NCBI GenBank assembly: GCA_015068235.1
Contig: SVKY01000023.1
Span: 1 to 35,485 of the forward strand
DNA length: 35,485 bases
Direction of reading: 5' to 3'
DNA from: Oscillospiraceae bacterium
GTDB taxonomy: Bacteria > Bacillota > Clostridia > Oscillospirales > Oscillospiraceae
A program made the position numbers and the translations under genes. The notes under the pieces were generated by a model. The model searched no databases, was not told the origin of the DNA, and saw nothing but the letters and a program-made list of their open reading frames with translations. Below, piece by piece: positions 1 through 7,317 of this stretch. Within the stretch, counting starts at the first letter, position 1; every line of letters begins with the position of its first letter.

Positions 1-70
1 GCTCCCGAGCTAATACACGTCTTGCAAATTCTTCTCGCATTTGTTCTACAGTCCTTTCCTTCCAAGACAT
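1..70 (-). CDS. IS481-like transposase, N-terminal 23 codons only
   Basis: The minus strand reads ATG at 70 and continues open to the window edge. The first residues are MSWKERTVEQMREEFARRV. This matches the typical start of IS481-family DDE transposases (MPWKE..., followed by a Glu-rich stretch leading into a helix-turn-helix). An AAAGGG ribosome binding site lies just upstream. The helix-turn-helix and the DDE catalytic domain would lie outside the window, so the family call rests on the N-terminal motif alone. A different HTH-transposase family with a similar start cannot be excluded. Confidence 0.6.
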   Translation of the reverse strand, partial: MSWKERTVEQMREEFARRVLARE

Positions 71-159
71 ACAAATACACCCTTTCTCTTCTGTATGCCT
101 TGATTATATCAAAAACTGTAAACCATGCCCTTGCACATTGTGTAAACTATCTTACTACA
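1..159 (-). mobile_element. Left-edge fragment of an IS481-like insertion sequence
   Basis: Only one end is in the window. It holds the start of a leftward transposase (1-70) and about 90 bases of upstream sequence with a TATAAT box on the minus strand at 103-108. A plausible outer end is the minus-strand TGTAGTAAGATAG beginning near 159, since IS481-family ends usually start with TGT. It abuts the broken acyltransferase remnant, which fits insertion into or beside that gene. The other end and any target duplication are outside the window, so the boundary is an estimate. Confidence 0.5.
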
Positions 160-546
160 CTATACATCATGACCCTCCCCTACAGTTTGAAAAACAAAAC
201 TCACCGATAAATCGGAATTTGAAAATCTTATATTGACAAAAGATGACCTGCTGACAACCAAAATACACTGCTGAGCAAATGCCAATAAGGCATTTCCCGA
301 ACATAACCGCCACGGTTTGTAGAATAATATACCACAGAAACAGCCTTCTTGCCATGAACATCGGTTTTTCGTCGAAAACATTCCCGACAGCATCGCAAAC
401 ACCGGCATATGAAATGCGTAAATCCAGTGATACATTCTTAAATTCAGCGGCTCGATCATATGCCCGAAAATGACAAGAAATATTAACACAAGCTTCAAAT
501 TGCAATACTTCGCTTGGCGGCGCTTGACCATATTACCATTTCCCAT
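160..546 (-). pseudogene. Acyltransferase-3 (OafA/YrhL-type) remnant, frameshifted and truncated
   Basis: Reading leftward from ATG 546 (or ATG 531), the protein begins with a classic acyltransferase-3 N-terminus: a KRRQAKYCNLK start, the membrane segment LVLIFLVIFGHMIEPL with the catalytic-type His, then WIYAFHMPVFAMLSGMFS. Intact members are membrane O-acyltransferases of roughly 330-380 residues that modify surface polysaccharides. Here similarity leaves the frame shortly after GMFS (near 370-385) and seems to continue in another minus frame as MARRLFLWYIILQTVAVMF. Both frames stop by 160-167, beside the putative IS481 end. Only the first third of a gene remains, with at least one frameshift, so it is read as a decayed fragment. 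Confidence 0.7.
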
Positions 547-654
547 CCGTTAGAGCACGAAAGCCTAAAAATGTTACAAAAAAAATTTTTTCAGGAACAA
601 AACTACCTTCTTCAACGTCAAAATAGCAGAACGAACCAAGAAGGAGGAGACGAT

Positions 655-1533
655 ATGAAACGTTATCTGTCACTGTTCGCAATCCTGCTTTTGATCGGGC
701 TACTATGTGGTTGCAGCTCTGAAGCTTTTGAAGAGAAAAGCGATTCATACGCCATGACGGAAGCCCCTTATTACGGTGCTTCTGTTTCCATTGATGCCGA
801 ATCTGCCTCATCTTCCACCGTATCGAGCGATCGCAAGCTGATCAAAACCGTAAACATGAGCGTAGAAACAGAGCAATTCGATGCCACACTTTCTGACCTG
901 CATGAGCGCACCGAAGCCTGTGGTGGCTATGTGGAGCTTTCTGACATGAGCAAGCGTTCCGCAGATTCGCTTCGCAGCGCAACCTACACGCTTCGCATAC
1001 CCTCTCAACAAGCAAAGGACTTCACCGATCATCTCAGCGGCAGCACCAACGTTTTGACCAGAAGCGAAACGCAAGAGGACATTACACTGCAATATGTTGA
1101 CACAGAAAGCGAAATTACCGCTCTGCGTGTGGAGCAGGAACGCTTGCTTGAGCTTTTGGAGGTTGCGGCAGATCTCTCGGAGATTTTAGAAATCGAAACT
1201 CGTCTGACCGAAAATCGTTACCGCCTGGAGAAGGCTGAAGCGCAGCTTCGTACCTATGACAATCAGGTTACCTACGCTACAATCCATTTGAACATCTATG
1301 AGGTCGAGGTCTATACGCCGACGGAAGAAAAAGGCTTTTGGGAGAAGCTCGGTGACGGTTTCCTTTCCAGCATCAACGGCGTTTGGCAGTTTATAAAAAC
1401 GCTGTTTTACGCTTTCATCGTCGCGCTTCCCTACCTTGTCCTTCTCGGCTTTGTCGCCGGTGTGGTTCTTGCGATTGTCTTTTTCTTCCTGCGCAAGCGC
1501 AGAAAAAAGAACCATCGGAATCCGCAAATGTAA
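655..1533 (+). CDS. DUF4349-domain lipoprotein
   Basis: A 292-residue exported protein. The start at 655 is chosen because AAGGAGGAG lies just before it; an upstream ATG at 514 in the same frame has no such site and would bury the signal peptide. Residues 1-20 form a lipoprotein signal with the lipobox LLCGC, predicting lipidation at Cys20. A DUF4349 region follows: RKLIKTVNMSVET, an AsxGGYVE-type segment, a coiled coil around residues 155-200 (IETRLTENRYRLEKAEAQL) and DNQVTYATIHLNI. It ends with a C-terminal membrane helix and a basic RKRRKK tail. DUF4349 proteins are envelope proteins of unknown biochemical role; the layout suggests both ends at the membrane with a coiled coil outside. No clear promoter or downstream terminator was seen. 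Confidence 0.85.
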   Translation: MKRYLSLFAILLLIGLLCGCSSEAFEEKSDSYAMTEAPYYGASVSIDAESASSSTVSSDRKLIKTVNMSVETEQFDATLSDLHERTEACGGYVELSDMSKRSADSLRSATYTLRIPSQQAKDFTDHLSGSTNVLTRSETQEDITLQYVDTESEITALRVEQERLLELLEVAADLSEILEIETRLTENRYRLEKAEAQLRTYDNQVTYATIHLNIYEVEVYTPTEEKGFWEKLGDGFLSSINGVWQFIKTLFYAFIVALPYLVLLGFVAGVVLAIVFFFLRKRRKKNHRNPQM

Positions 1534-1584
1534 TTTTTCACAATTTTCCGCTAAAAAAGTTTACAAATTTGCGGACTTTTCCTG

Positions 1585-1613
1585 TTTACACTTGCTTGAA
1601 TTTGTGATAATAT
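1585..1613 (+). promoter_or_regulatory. Promoter of the phosphodiester glycosidase gene
   Basis: TTTACA (1585-1590), a 17-base spacer and TAATAT (1608-1613). It is followed at 1631-1638 by AAAGGTGG, a good ribosome binding site that points to translation starting near 1648 rather than at the TTG at 1726. Confidence 0.6.
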
Positions 1614-1725
1614 ATTATCCGATAATTTGTAAAGGTGGTGGCGTGCCATCAAAGATTTTGAAGTAAATTCCAAAAACTCTTCCAAACAAGATACGCTGTC
1701 CTTTGATGTATCAAACAGTGTCTCT

Positions 1726-3060
1726 TTGGATGATTATCTTTCCGATATTGAGGAATATCAGCAGCCTTACGAGGACTATGATCAGGGCGAGGATTACGAG
1801 GAAGAGCCTAAAAAGAAGAAAAAGAAGCGCAAGCGTCCTTATCGCAAAATGCGCATTGCAGCAATTCTTCTGTCCATCATTCTGTTTTGTGAGTCCGTGT
1901 ACTGTGTTTTCGCATTTTCGGACATTCCCTTCTGTGTTGATCTGCGAAATATGTATATCGATACTGCGCTTGATACGATGTCCAGTCGTTGGCTTGCGGA
2001 CTATTTCCTGCCTGAGTATATCGTCGCCGAGCGTGAGCAGGTAAAGGACTCTCTTAAGCTCGATCATTACGGTCATAACAGCAAGCGCCCTGAACCGACG
2101 CAGCCTCCTGCCGATCAGCAGGTACAGGTCGATTCCTCCGAATTGACAAACGAGCCTACCGAACCCGTGGAAGAAGATCCCCGTGAGGCATTCTACGAGC
2201 TGTTCTGGGAGCTCAACCGCACATCCTTTGAGAGTTATTTGGATGAGCATCCCGAAACGCTTGATAACGGATGGGAGAACATTTATATCAATGAAGCCGG
2301 ACTTCTTGACAGGGGCACGAGCATCTATACCTCCATGGGTGAGCAGGTTCTTGCAATCGATGTGCCGAATAAGCTCCTTCTCGTGCGTGTTCAAGGCAGC
2401 GGTTATTTGGGCGTTTTGGCAATCGGAAAGGATCCTGCACAGCTGCGCTGTGAAGCTTCCGAGGGTATCGGTAGCTACGGTCAGAAGGTTGCGGATATCG
2501 TCAACAATTCCGGCGGTGTGATCGGTATGAGCGCTAACGGCTTCTACGACCCCAACGGCGGCGGCAACGGCGGTACTATTGCAGGCTTTGCCATCTGCGA
2601 GGGTCAGGAGTACGGCTATCACTATGAAACCTACGGCTACAAGCGTATCGAGCTGACCAAAGACAACCAAATGTATATCATCGACTCCAACCAGGACGTT
2701 GCCGATGATGTCACGGATGCTTGCGAATTTGAGCCTGCATTGATCATCGACGGCGAATTCACCGTCGGCGGTTGGTACGATTGGAATGCGAATAACCCCA
2801 GAGCCTGCTTGGGTCAGAGTGAAACCGGCGAAATTTTGATGCTTGTCATCGAGGGTCGTCAGATCGGCCGCTCCATCGGCACCGATGTCGAGACCTGTGC
2901 CTATATCATGAAGCGCCACAAGGCATATAATGCGATGAATCTCGACGGTGGCACCAGTGCTGTTATGTATTATAATGGCGAATATGTCACTCAGTGCTCC
3001 AATACAAACATCGATTCTCGCTTCCTTCCCAACGCTTGGGTTTATGGAAATTATGAATAA
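1726..3060 (+). CDS. Membrane-anchored phosphodiester glycosidase family protein (NAGPA-like)
   Basis: From TTG 1726 the protein is 444 residues: an acidic head, a Lys-rich block (residues 29-40), one membrane helix (about 43-64), a Pro-rich linker, then a phosphodiester glycosidase domain from about 195 to the end. Family hallmarks are the MSANGFYDPNGGG segment near residue 270 and NLDGGTSAVMYYNG near 405. The family includes N-acetylglucosamine-1-phosphodiester alpha-N-acetylglucosaminidase and bacterial exopolysaccharide-linked proteins; the substrate here is unknown, and topology places the domain outside the cell. The start is odd. The frame stays open back to 1633 and codes a credible peptide (IKDFEVNSKNSSKQDTLSF), but no ATG, GTG or TTG is present upstream of 1726. 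A ribosome binding site at 1631-1638 sits 9 bases before an ATC at 1648. Confidence 0.85.
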   Translation: MDDYLSDIEEYQQPYEDYDQGEDYEEEPKKKKKKRKRPYRKMRIAAILLSIILFCESVYCVFAFSDIPFCVDLRNMYIDTALDTMSSRWLADYFLPEYIVAEREQVKDSLKLDHYGHNSKRPEPTQPPADQQVQVDSSELTNEPTEPVEEDPREAFYELFWELNRTSFESYLDEHPETLDNGWENIYINEAGLLDRGTSIYTSMGEQVLAIDVPNKLLLVRVQGSGYLGVLAIGKDPAQLRCEASEGIGSYGQKVADIVNNSGGVIGMSANGFYDPNGGGNGGTIAGFAICEGQEYGYHYETYGYKRIELTKDNQMYIIDSNQDVADDVTDACEFEPALIIDGEFTVGGWYDWNANNPRACLGQSETGEILMLVIEGRQIGRSIGTDVETCAYIMKRHKAYNAMNLDGGTSAVMYYNGEYVTQCSNTNIDSRFLPNAWVYGNYE

Positions 3061-3063
3061 TTC

Positions 3064-3093
3064 AAAAACGGTGCACGCAGCTGCACCGTTTTT
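3064..3093 (+). terminator. Rho-independent terminator after the phosphodiester glycosidase gene
   Basis: A perfect 12-base-pair stem (AAAAACGGTGCA with TGCACCGTTTTT) with loop CGCAGC, ending in a T-rich run. Confidence 0.85.
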
Positions 3094-3105
3094 CTTACTT
3101 TTTCG

Positions 3106-3134
3106 TTGACATTCTGCGACGAGTTTTGTATAAT
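3106..3134 (+). promoter_or_regulatory. Consensus sigma-A promoter for the NifU-like/GGGtGRT pair
   Basis: TTGACA (3106-3111), a 17-base spacer and TATAAT (3129-3134); both boxes are perfect. The roughly 75-base leader carries two small hairpins, CCGCA/TGCGG (3146-3159) and TCGCACT/AGTGCGA (3181-3201). The second ends just before the GGAAAGGA ribosome binding site. Confidence 0.85.
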
Positions 3135-3218
3135 AGAAATGAAGTCCGCAGACATGCGGATGAAATGCAAGTTTAATTTTTCGCACTCATCAAAAGTGCG
3201 ACGGAAAGGATTTTTGCA

Positions 3219-3911
3219 ATGATTTACACCACCGAAGTACAGCATATGTGTCCCGTTGCGAAGGGCGCATACCACGGTCCTGCTCCCATTCCCGAAGAGG
3301 GCAGATGGGTTCAGGCAAAGCAGATCAGCGACATCTCCGGCTTTACACATGGTGTTGGCTGGTGTGCGCCGCAGCAGGGTGCCTGCAAGCTGACCTTGAA
3401 CGTCAAGGAAGGCATCATCGAGGAAGCTCTCGTTGAGACCTTAGGCTGCTCCGGCATGACCCACTCCGCTGCTATGGCATCTGAGATCCTGATCGGCAAG
3501 ACCCTTCTGGAAGCTCTGAACACCGACCTCGTCTGTGATGCGATCAACACCGCTATGCGTGAGTTGTTCCTGCAGATCGTTTACGGTCGTACCCAGTCCG
3601 CTTTCTCCGAAGACGGTTTGGCAGTCGGTGCATCGCTCGAAGACCTCGGCAAGGGTCTGCGCAGCCAGGTCGGCACCATGTTCGCCACCAAGGAGAAGGG
3701 TCCCCGTTATCTGGAGATGGCTGAGGGCTACTGCACTCGCATCGCTCTGAACAAGGACGACGAGATCATCGGTTACGAATTCATCAACCTCGGCAAGATG
3801 ATGGACTTCATCAAGAAGGGCGATGACGCAAACGTCGCAATTGAGAAGGCTAAGGGTCACTACGGTCAGTTCGAAAACGCTGTCAAGTACATCGACCCCC
3901 GCCACGAATAA
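3219..3911 (+). CDS. NifU/IscU-like iron-sulfur cluster scaffold family protein
   Basis: 230 residues, ribosome binding site GGAAAGGA. The central part resembles the NifU N-terminal/IscU fold: GWCAPQQGACKLTLNV, then EGIIEEALVETLGCSGMTHS, which corresponds to the family's conserved second-Cys segment (GCG-AIAS-S), then LIGKTLLEAL. Candidate cluster ligands are Cys49 or Cys56, Cys77 and Cys106 (DLVCDAINTA). Compared with IscU (about 130 residues) it has an extra N-terminal segment and a long C-terminal extension. It lies 18 bases upstream of the GGGtGRT gene and shares its promoter. This gene order recurs in Clostridia, where the protein is usually labelled an iron-sulfur assembly scaffold. No Suf or Isc machinery is present here, so its partner and target clusters are unknown. 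Scaffold function is inferred from the fold. Confidence 0.8.
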   Translation: MIYTTEVQHMCPVAKGAYHGPAPIPEEGRWVQAKQISDISGFTHGVGWCAPQQGACKLTLNVKEGIIEEALVETLGCSGMTHSAAMASEILIGKTLLEALNTDLVCDAINTAMRELFLQIVYGRTQSAFSEDGLAVGASLEDLGKGLRSQVGTMFATKEKGPRYLEMAEGYCTRIALNKDDEIIGYEFINLGKMMDFIKKGDDANVAIEKAKGHYGQFENAVKYIDPRHE

Positions 3912-3929
3912 TACAAGGAGGACATCATA

Positions 3930-4928
3930 ATGGCTTTGTTTGAAAGTTACGAAAGAAGAATCGACAAAATCAACGGCGTCCTCGCTGAGTATGGCATCGG
4001 CTCCGTTGAAGAGTGCAGAGAGATCTGCAAAGCTAAGGGCTTCGATCCTTATGAAATCGCAAAGGGCATTCAGCCCATCTGCTTCGAGAACGTCTGCTGG
4101 GCATACTGCGTTGGTGCAGCTATGGCGATTAAGAAGGGCGTTAAGACCGCTGCTGATGCAGCTGAGGTCATCGGACACGGCTTGCAGGCATTCTGCATCG
4201 ACGGCTCCGTTGCTGACGATCGTAAGGTCGGCATCGGCCACGGCAACCTCGGCGCAATGCTTCTGCGTGAAGAGACCAAGTGCTTTGCTTTCTTGGCAGG
4301 TCACGAGTCCTTCGCAGCTGCGGAAGGTGCAATCGGTCTGGCAAAGAGTGCGAACAAGGCTCGTAAGGAGCCGCTGCGTGTCATCCTGAACGGCTTGGGC
4401 AAGGATGCTGCACAGATCATCTCCCGTATCAACGGCTTTACCTATGTTCAGACTAAGTTCGACTATGCTACCGGCAAGCTGAACGTTGTCAATGAGATCG
4501 CTTACTCCGAAGGCGAGCGTGCAAAGGTTCGCTGCTACGGCTGTGACGATGTTCGTGAAGGCGTTGCGATCATGCACGCTGAAGGTGTTGACGTTTCCAT
4601 CACCGGCAACTCCACCAACCCCACCCGCTTCCAGCACCCCGTTGCAGGCACCTATAAGAAGGAATGCATCGAGCAGGGCAAGAAGTATTTCTCCGTTGCA
4701 TCCGGCGGCGGTACAGGTCGTACCCTCCATCCGGACAACATGGCTGCAGGTCCCGCTTCTTACGGCATGACCGACACCATGGGCAGAATGCACTCCGATG
4801 CTCAGTTCGCAGGCTCCTCCTCCGTCCCGGCACACGTCGAAATGATGGGCTTCCTGGGCGCTGGCAACAACCCCATGGTCGGCATGACTGTTTCTGTCGC
4901 AGTTGCAGTCGAGGAAGCGATGAAGTAA
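3930..4928 (+). CDS. GGGtGRT protein (PF14057 family)
   Basis: 332 residues, preceded by AAGGAGGA. The naming motif is present: GGG-T-GRT at residues 259-265, followed by LHPDNMAAG. There is a second Gly-rich stretch at the C-terminus (MGFLGAGNNPMVGMT). Cysteines lie in CREICKAKG, QPICFENVCWAYC and VRCYGCDDV; the YGC pair is a possible metal site. No signal peptide or membrane helix, so cytoplasmic. The biochemical function of the family is not known to me. Its constant pairing with the NifU-like gene suggests a role in, or dependence on, iron-sulfur cluster handling. The pair is a two-gene unit closed by a strong terminator. Confidence 0.85.
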   Translation: MALFESYERRIDKINGVLAEYGIGSVEECREICKAKGFDPYEIAKGIQPICFENVCWAYCVGAAMAIKKGVKTAADAAEVIGHGLQAFCIDGSVADDRKVGIGHGNLGAMLLREETKCFAFLAGHESFAAAEGAIGLAKSANKARKEPLRVILNGLGKDAAQIISRINGFTYVQTKFDYATGKLNVVNEIAYSEGERAKVRCYGCDDVREGVAIMHAEGVDVSITGNSTNPTRFQHPVAGTYKKECIEQGKKYFSVASGGGTGRTLHPDNMAAGPASYGMTDTMGRMHSDAQFAGSSSVPAHVEMMGFLGAGNNPMVGMTVSVAVAVEEAMK

Positions 4929-4993
4929 TCAGCTTTTTCTCAGGTTTTTGACCTAAAAAAGTTTGATTTTTTCACAATTTTAATAGAACAATC

Positions 4994-5041
4994 AGGAAGC
5001 ATATCATTTTAGGAAAAATCCTAATGATATGCTTCCTTTTT
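4994..5041 (+). terminator. Strong terminator after the GGGtGRT gene
   Basis: A stem of about 19 base pairs with one bulge (4994-5014 against 5019-5037), a four-base A loop and a T run. Confidence 0.9.
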
Positions 5042-5068
5042 GTTGTATACAGGAAAAATTCCAACTTT

Positions 5069-5240
5069 AATACTACTTTCCAATAGAAATGTTTAATCTC
5101 TATTGGAAAGCGCAACGCTATGGCGTTGCAATTTCACGATTTTCGAGATAAAAATCGTGAAATTCCGTCTCATGCAGTTCTTGACGCGCCTTCGGCGCTA
5201 TAAAAAGGTTTTTAACCTTTTTAACAAGAACTAGTATAAT
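5069..5240. repeat. Multi-hairpin repeat, copy 1 (MITE-like)
   Basis: Five consecutive hairpins with few bases between most of them: CTTTCCAATAGA (5076-5087 with 5099-5110), GCAACGC (5112-5118 with 5123-5129), a perfect 14-base-pair stem (5130-5143 with 5151-5164), GCGCC-TTC-GGCGC (5186-5198) and AAAAAGGTT-TTT-AACCTTTTT (5202-5222). The ends are related in inverted orientation: AATACTACTTT at left, and ATACTAGTTCTT read leftward from the right end. The right 70 bases match copy 2 in inverted orientation. The right end overlaps the 3' end of the XRE gene and supplies its last codons and stop. No coding capacity. Confidence 0.75.
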
Positions 5241-5463
5241 CTCGAAAGTCGAACAGTTCTTTCGGGGTGACTTCCAAAACCTCGCAGAGCTTGAAGATGA
5301 CATCGAAGGAAACACCCACATTTCCCAATTCAATGGCACTAATATGGCTACGGTCGATGTCCACCAATTCCGCAAGCTGTAATTGGGTCAGCTTTTTCCG
5401 TTTGCGATAGTACACCACGTTCAAACCAAACTTTTCATATAGTCCTTTGTATTCCTGTTTCAT
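5221..5463 (-). CDS. XRE-family helix-turn-helix regulator (surface module 1)
   Basis: An 80-residue, single-domain DNA-binding protein. The HTH lies at about residues 14-68: a LNVVYYRKRKKLTQLQLAEL first half, then DIDRSHISAIELG as recognition region, then FDVIFKLCEVLEVTPKELF. No sensor domain follows. The ribosome binding site is AAGGGGG. It is divergent from the SLH gene at 5605, and the 141-base gap holds CTTGTGT/ACACAAG-type inverted repeats, so it probably controls that gene and itself. The last residues (YTSSC) and the stop are encoded by the end of the hairpin repeat, which suggests that the repeat landed at the 3' end and replaced the original terminus. Whether it represses or activates cannot be read from the sequence. 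Confidence 0.85.
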   Translation of the reverse strand: MKQEYKGLYEKFGLNVVYYRKRKKLTQLQLAELVDIDRSHISAIELGNVGVSFDVIFKLCEVLEVTPKELFDFRDYTSSC

Positions 5464-5539
5464 TGCATAAGCCCCCTTTTTCTTATATTGTATGGAGATT
5501 TACGCAATTCATAAACCTTGTGTAAGTGCCGTTATGCTA

Positions 5540-5568
5540 TTGACACAAGTCATTTTGTGTGTTAAAAT
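5540..5568 (+). promoter_or_regulatory. Promoter of SLH gene 1 with an overlapping inverted repeat
   Basis: TTGACA (5540-5545), a 17-base spacer and TAAAAT (5563-5568). The inverted repeat ACACAA-GTCATT-TTGTGT begins inside the -35 box and fills most of the spacer. A further CTTGTGT lies at about 5517-5523. Both are candidate operators for the divergent XRE protein. Confidence 0.7.
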
Positions 5569-5604
5569 AATTGTACCACAAATTATGAAGGAGGATATCA
5601 TACT

Positions 5605-7305
5605 ATGAAACAATTTGGCAAAAGACTACTGATTGCGCTCTTGTTGGTAGCATTGCTCGCAGGCAGCGTCGTCCATGCCGCAAGTTATCCGCTAGTCTTC
5701 CTGAAGGCAGGCTACCACAACCAGACTTGCGCAGAAGGTACTACCTTGGATCTCGTTTTTTCAATTTTTCACGAGTATAAAAACGAAATCCTTCACATCG
5801 CTGTTTATGATGAGTACGGCTCCAAAGTTGCGTATTTGGACAAGCAATTCTACAACTACAGTAACCCCACGACCGAATTTACTGCAGCCCTTGACACGAC
5901 TGGATATTACGGGACCTATACGGTGGAGTATTATATGTCGTTCTATACGTTCTTTGCATGGCATGATGCACCGAGTGTCTATCAGACGGAGTTTTATGTA
6001 GTCTCCCCGTGTCCTGACAATGCGCATACTTGGGATAATGGCGAAATTACACAAGAGCCAACCTGTGTGGAAGATGGCGTAAAGACTTTTACATGTGAAG
6101 ATTGCGGTGCGACTCGTACGGAGAGCATCGCCAAAATCAGCCATAACTATGAAAACGAATCTGTAAATGTAGAACCGACCTGCACAATGCCCGGAGAGAT
6201 GCACTACAGCTGCACAACCTGCGACGACTTCATCACTGAAGAGATTCCCGCCTTGGGCCATACTTTGGGCGATGCAACAGTCACGAAGGAGCCCACCTGT
6301 ACCGAAGCAGGTAGCGAAACAGCTCTCTGTTCTATCTGCAACGAAGAAGTCACCGAAGAAATTCCTGCATTGGGGCATACCTTTGGCGAAGCTACAGTCA
6401 CGAAGGAACCCACCTGTACTGAAGCAGGTAGCGAAACAGCTTTCTGCTCTATCTGCAACGAAGAGGTCTCCGAAGAAATTCCTGCATTGGGGCATACTTT
6501 TGGCGAAGCAACAGTCACAAAGGAACCCACTTGCACCGAAGCTGGTAGTAAAACCACCGTCTGCACTGCGTGCGGTGAAGAAATTTCAGAGCAGATCGAA
6601 CCGCTTGAACATGACTGGGATGATGGCGAAGTTACTGTCGAGGCAACCGCATACAAAGATGGTGAACTGACCTATACCTGCGAGAATTGCGGCGAAACTA
6701 AAACAGAAAGCATCCCCGCAAAGGGTGAGTGCAACGGTGGGAAAAATTGTCCGAGTAGAAAATTCAAAGACGTAGATAAGAATGCATGGTATCACGAGGC
6801 GATCGATTATGCAGTTGAACACACTCTCTTTGGAGGTATGAGTGATAACACCTTCGAGCCGAACACGGCAATGACCAGGGCAATGTTGGTTACCGTTCTT
6901 TGGCGCTATGCCGGATCTCCTGATGAGGGAAAGAACGAATTTAACGATGTCAAGAATGGGCAGTGGTACACCGATGCAGTGGCATGGGCAGCAGAAAATG
7001 AGATCGTCAGCGGTGTCGGCAACGGAAAGTTTGCCCCCAATGCCAACATTTCTCGAGAGCAAATGGCGGCGATCCTGTATCGATATGCCGAACAGCTGGA
7101 ACTTGATACAGATGAGAGCGCAAAATTGACAGACTTCCCTGATGGTAAATCTGTCAGTAGCTATGCCAAAGATGCAGTTTCTTGGGCCGTTGCCGAGGGA
7201 CTGATCAACGGTTCCGACGGAAAGCTGATGCCGCAGGGCAATGCTACCCGTGCGCAGGTTGCCGCAATCCTGATGCGTTTCATTCAGAATGTTGTAAACG
7301 AGTGA
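5605..7305 (+). CDS. SLH-anchored surface protein with Cys-x2-Cys repeats (surface module 1)
   Basis: 566 residues, ribosome binding site GAAGGAGGA. Residues 1-26 are a signal peptide ending VVHAAS. An N-terminal domain of about 110 residues resembles no family I can name. From about 140 to 375 come roughly six copies of a 39-residue module of the form PTC-TEAG-T--C--C-EE---EIPALGH, with Cys-x2-Cys pairs that could bind zinc or form disulfides. Three SLH domains end the protein, at about 386-436 (FKDVDKNAWYHEAIDYA), 445-497 and 510-562; SLH domains bind pyruvylated secondary wall polymer, so it should sit on the cell wall. Three modules are nearly identical at DNA level. No enzymatic motif is seen, so a structural or adhesive role is inference. 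The gene is divergent from the XRE gene at 5463. Confidence 0.85.
   Translation: MKQFGKRLLIALLLVALLAGSVVHAASYPLVFLKAGYHNQTCAEGTTLDLVFSIFHEYKNEILHIAVYDEYGSKVAYLDKQFYNYSNPTTEFTAALDTTGYYGTYTVEYYMSFYTFFAWHDAPSVYQTEFYVVSPCPDNAHTWDNGEITQEPTCVEDGVKTFTCEDCGATRTESIAKISHNYENESVNVEPTCTMPGEMHYSCTTCDDFITEEIPALGHTLGDATVTKEPTCTEAGSETALCSICNEEVTEEIPALGHTFGEATVTKEPTCTEAGSETAFCSICNEEVSEEIPALGHTFGEATVTKEPTCTEAGSKTTVCTACGEEISEQIEPLEHDWDDGEVTVEATAYKDGELTYTCENCGETKTESIPAKGECNGGKNCPSRKFKDVDKNAWYHEAIDYAVEHTLFGGMSDNTFEPNTAMTRAMLVTVLWRYAGSPDEGKNEFNDVKNGQWYTDAVAWAAENEIVSGVGNGKFAPNANISREQMAAILYRYAEQLELDTDESAKLTDFPDGKSVSSYAKDAVSWAVAEGLINGSDGKLMPQGNATRAQVAAILMRFIQNVVNE
6274..6600 (+). repeat. 117-bp tandem repeat inside SLH gene 1
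   Basis: Near-identical units begin at 6274, 6391 and 6508, each encoding one 39-residue Cys-rich module. The third diverges toward its end. Because the unit is a multiple of three, unequal recombination would change copy number without breaking the frame. Confidence 0.8.
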
Positions 7306-7317
7306 TTGCGGATTGTA

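Noticed and set aside
1711-3186. A 491-codon minus-strand frame opposite the phosphodiester glycosidase gene
   Set aside because: Antisense to a gene with clear family motifs; the translation shows no recognisable domain.
3441-4835. A 464-codon minus-strand frame opposite the NifU-like and GGGtGRT genes
   Set aside because: Shadow of two well supported plus-strand genes.
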